Source: RGIG5057 sp964371585 (lineage in GTDB: Bacteria > Bacillota > Clostridia > TANB77 > CAG-465). Taken from it: a stretch of 64,000 nt of DNA. The stretch spans positions 62,001 through 126,000 of the forward strand of contig CAYJMD010000002.1 of NCBI GenBank assembly GCA_964371585.1. Direction: 5' to 3'. Each line of letters begins with the position of its first letter. Position 1 is the stretch's first letter. The position numbers and the translations under genes were made by a program. Below, piece after piece: positions 62,672 through 64,000 of this stretch. The notes under the pieces were generated by a model. It made no database searches and was not told where the DNA came from. It worked only from the letters and a program-made list of their open reading frames with translations.

Positions 62672-64000
62672 ATGAATAAAATAAAAAAATTGCACTTAAG
62701 CGAGCTAAATCCTAAAAAAGAATTTAGCTTGAATTTTAAGAGCACAAAAGACTTAATGCCTTTTTCAGGTATTATTGGACAAGAACAAGCACTAAAATCA
62801 ATAACTTCTGCACTTGAAATTAAAGCTAAGGGGTTTAACCTATATGTATCTGGAAATTTAGGTATTGGAAAAACAAAATATGTAATGTCTATAATTAATA
62901 AACTTGCGGCTGTAGAAAAAGTTCCAAGTGATTTTTGTTATATCTACAATTTTGATGATCCTTCTACTCCTCTTTATATTGAACTTGAAGCTGGTAGAGC
63001 TTATGAATTGAAAACAGACATGAATCAATTTATAACTTTACTTACTGAAAAATTGACTTTAAACCTTACTGGAGATACTTATGAAAAACATAAAAATGAT
63101 ATAGTAAGTAGATATAGTAAAATAAAACAAGCAAAAATTGCTAGTTTTGATAAAGAAACATATAAACAAGGTTTTAAACTTCACTATGGTAAAGATGGCA
63201 TAAAATTTTCTCCTGTTATTAATGGTGTTGTTATGAATGAAGAACAATTTTTAAAATTACCAGATAAAGATAAAAAGTATTTTAAAGAAAAAAGTCCTGC
63301 TATTCATGAAAAAACATTAGTAATTCTAAAAGAACTTGGTTCTATTGATATGGAAATACAAAAAACTGTTAAAGAATGGGAAACTAACCTTACTACTTTT
63401 ATTACATCTGAATGTATAAAAGCACTTAAACAAAAATATAAAGATAATTCTAAACTTCAAGACTTCTTCTATTTAATTCAAGAGGATGTTGTAAATAATT
63501 TAGAATTCTTTAAGCAATATGATGCCTATTTAAAATCATCAAAATATATGCCTAATAATAAAAATATGCCAAGACCTGCATTCCCTTTTGATAACTATAA
63601 AGTAAATATTATAATAGATAATAATAATTTAGAAACAGTCCCTGCTGTTTTAGCTAAATTTCCTAATTATTTTGATATTTTTGGTAATTTAGAATATGAA
63701 ATAACTCAGACTGGACCTAAAGCTACATATATGTCACTAAAACCTGGACTAATTCATAAAGCTAATGGTGGATATTTAATCCTTAATATGAAAGATCTAC
63801 TTACTTCTCTTCCTATGTGGGAAGCTTTAAAAAGAGTAATTCGTAGTGGACAAATCACAATAGATCCTTCTAGAGATATTCCAAATATGGCTGCTTCTAA
63901 AATGTCTAGTATGAGACCAGAAGCAATACCTGTTAAAATAAACTTCATACTAATTGGTAATGAAGCTAACTATATGCAACTTGCTAAACTTGATCCTGAC
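62672..64000 (+). CDS. Lon-like ATP-dependent protease (AAA/YcbZ-LonB type), C-terminus beyond the window
   Basis: ATG at 62672-62674 with GGAGG 7 bases upstream; the frame stays open to the window edge (about 443 codons). MPFSGIIGQEQALKSITSALEIKAKGFNLYVSGNLGIGKTKYV holds the family start and Walker A (GNLGIGKT near residues 66-73). HKANGGYLILNMKDLL and ALKRVIRSGQITIDP follow, as in the COG1067 Lon-related proteases of about 780 residues. The Lon peptidase domain with its Ser-Lys dyad should lie downstream of the window, so activity cannot be checked. Confidence 0.92.
   Translation, partial: MNKIKKLHLSELNPKKEFSLNFKSTKDLMPFSGIIGQEQALKSITSALEIKAKGFNLYVSGNLGIGKTKYVMSIINKLAAVEKVPSDFCYIYNFDDPSTPLYIELEAGRAYELKTDMNQFITLLTEKLTLNLTGDTYEKHKNDIVSRYSKIKQAKIASFDKETYKQGFKLHYGKDGIKFSPVINGVVMNEEQFLKLPDKDKKYFKEKSPAIHEKTLVILKELGSIDMEIQKTVKEWETNLTTFITSECIKALKQKYKDNSKLQDFFYLIQEDVVNNLEFFKQYDAYLKSSKYMPNNKNMPRPAFPFDNYKVNIIIDNNNLETVPAVLAKFPNYFDIFGNLEYEITQTGPKATYMSLKPGLIHKANGGYLILNMKDLLTSLPMWEALKRVIRSGQITIDPSRDIPNMAASKMSSMRPEAIPVKINFILIGNEANYMQLAKLDPD

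Overview
The window is very AT-rich (roughly 28% GC by eye). It carries Gram-positive style sigma-A promoters (TTGACA-17-TATAAT and close variants), strong GGAGG ribosome binding sites and many U-tract terminators. A dimeric-type glycyl-tRNA synthetase, CdaA, LexA, SpoVT, SpoVFB, a glmS ribozyme and a LPS-free ABC-exported polysaccharide cluster all point to a low-GC, endospore-forming member of the Clostridia, probably an uncultured gut-type lineage. A run of exactly 100 N inside a pentanucleotide repeat indicates a scaffolded draft or metagenome assembly. Species cannot be named from the sequence alone.

Layout. 1-2.3 kb: start of clpP, trigger factor and an orphan gene. 2.6-10.3 kb: a cyclic beta-1,2-glucan synthase-like system split into two genes. 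10.6-12.1 kb (plus strand): a DagK-like lipid kinase and a small unknown protein. 12.2-16.5 kb: recD2 followed by a KAP-type P-loop NTPase. 16.6-16.8 kb: initiator and elongator tRNA-Met. 16.9-20.0 kb: spoVFB with a sigma-K-like promoter, then lexA with a NUDIX gene downstream. The lexA promoter carries two overlapping SOS boxes and abuts a (TTTTA)n tract containing the gap. pfkA follows. 20.2-23.5 kb: der, four small membrane proteins and spoVT. 23.5-23.9 kb: a likely structured non-coding transcript. 23.9-33.0 kb: a long housekeeping run pnp, ATPase-Asp23 fusion, membrane protein, glyS, 32-aa ORF, cdaA, unknown, greA, lysS. 33.2-34.9 kb: minimal sufCB with a duplicated operator-like repeat at its promoter. 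35.1-40.7 kb: envelope module of class A PBP, phosphodiester glycosidase, propeller-like membrane protein and a receiver protein. 40.9-55.7 kb: surface polysaccharide cluster. 55.7-58.0 kb: glmS under a glmS ribozyme. 58.1-60.5 kb: two tandem prepilin-like proteins. 60.7-64 kb (plus strand): tsaE, tsaB, a RimI-like acetyltransferase and the start of a Lon-like protease.

How it fits together. Much of the window serves the cell envelope: hexosamine supply (glmS), sugar-phosphate supply (phosphomannomutase family), glycan assembly and ABC export, peptidoglycan synthesis, cyclic glucan production, c-di-AMP signalling and surface pilin-like proteins. Two sporulation genes sit as single transcription units with candidate late sigma-factor promoters. 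The most interesting items are the overlapping SOS operators next to the unresolved (TTTTA)n tract, the fission of the cyclic glucan synthase, the ATPase-Asp23 fusion, the duplicated suf operator, the three-gene small-membrane-protein operon with a consensus promoter, the orphan structured transcript between lysS and spoVT, and a polysaccharide-cluster protein with a degenerate GT32 domain fused to a GT4-like domain. I did not find CRISPR arrays, insertion sequences, prophage or rRNA genes.
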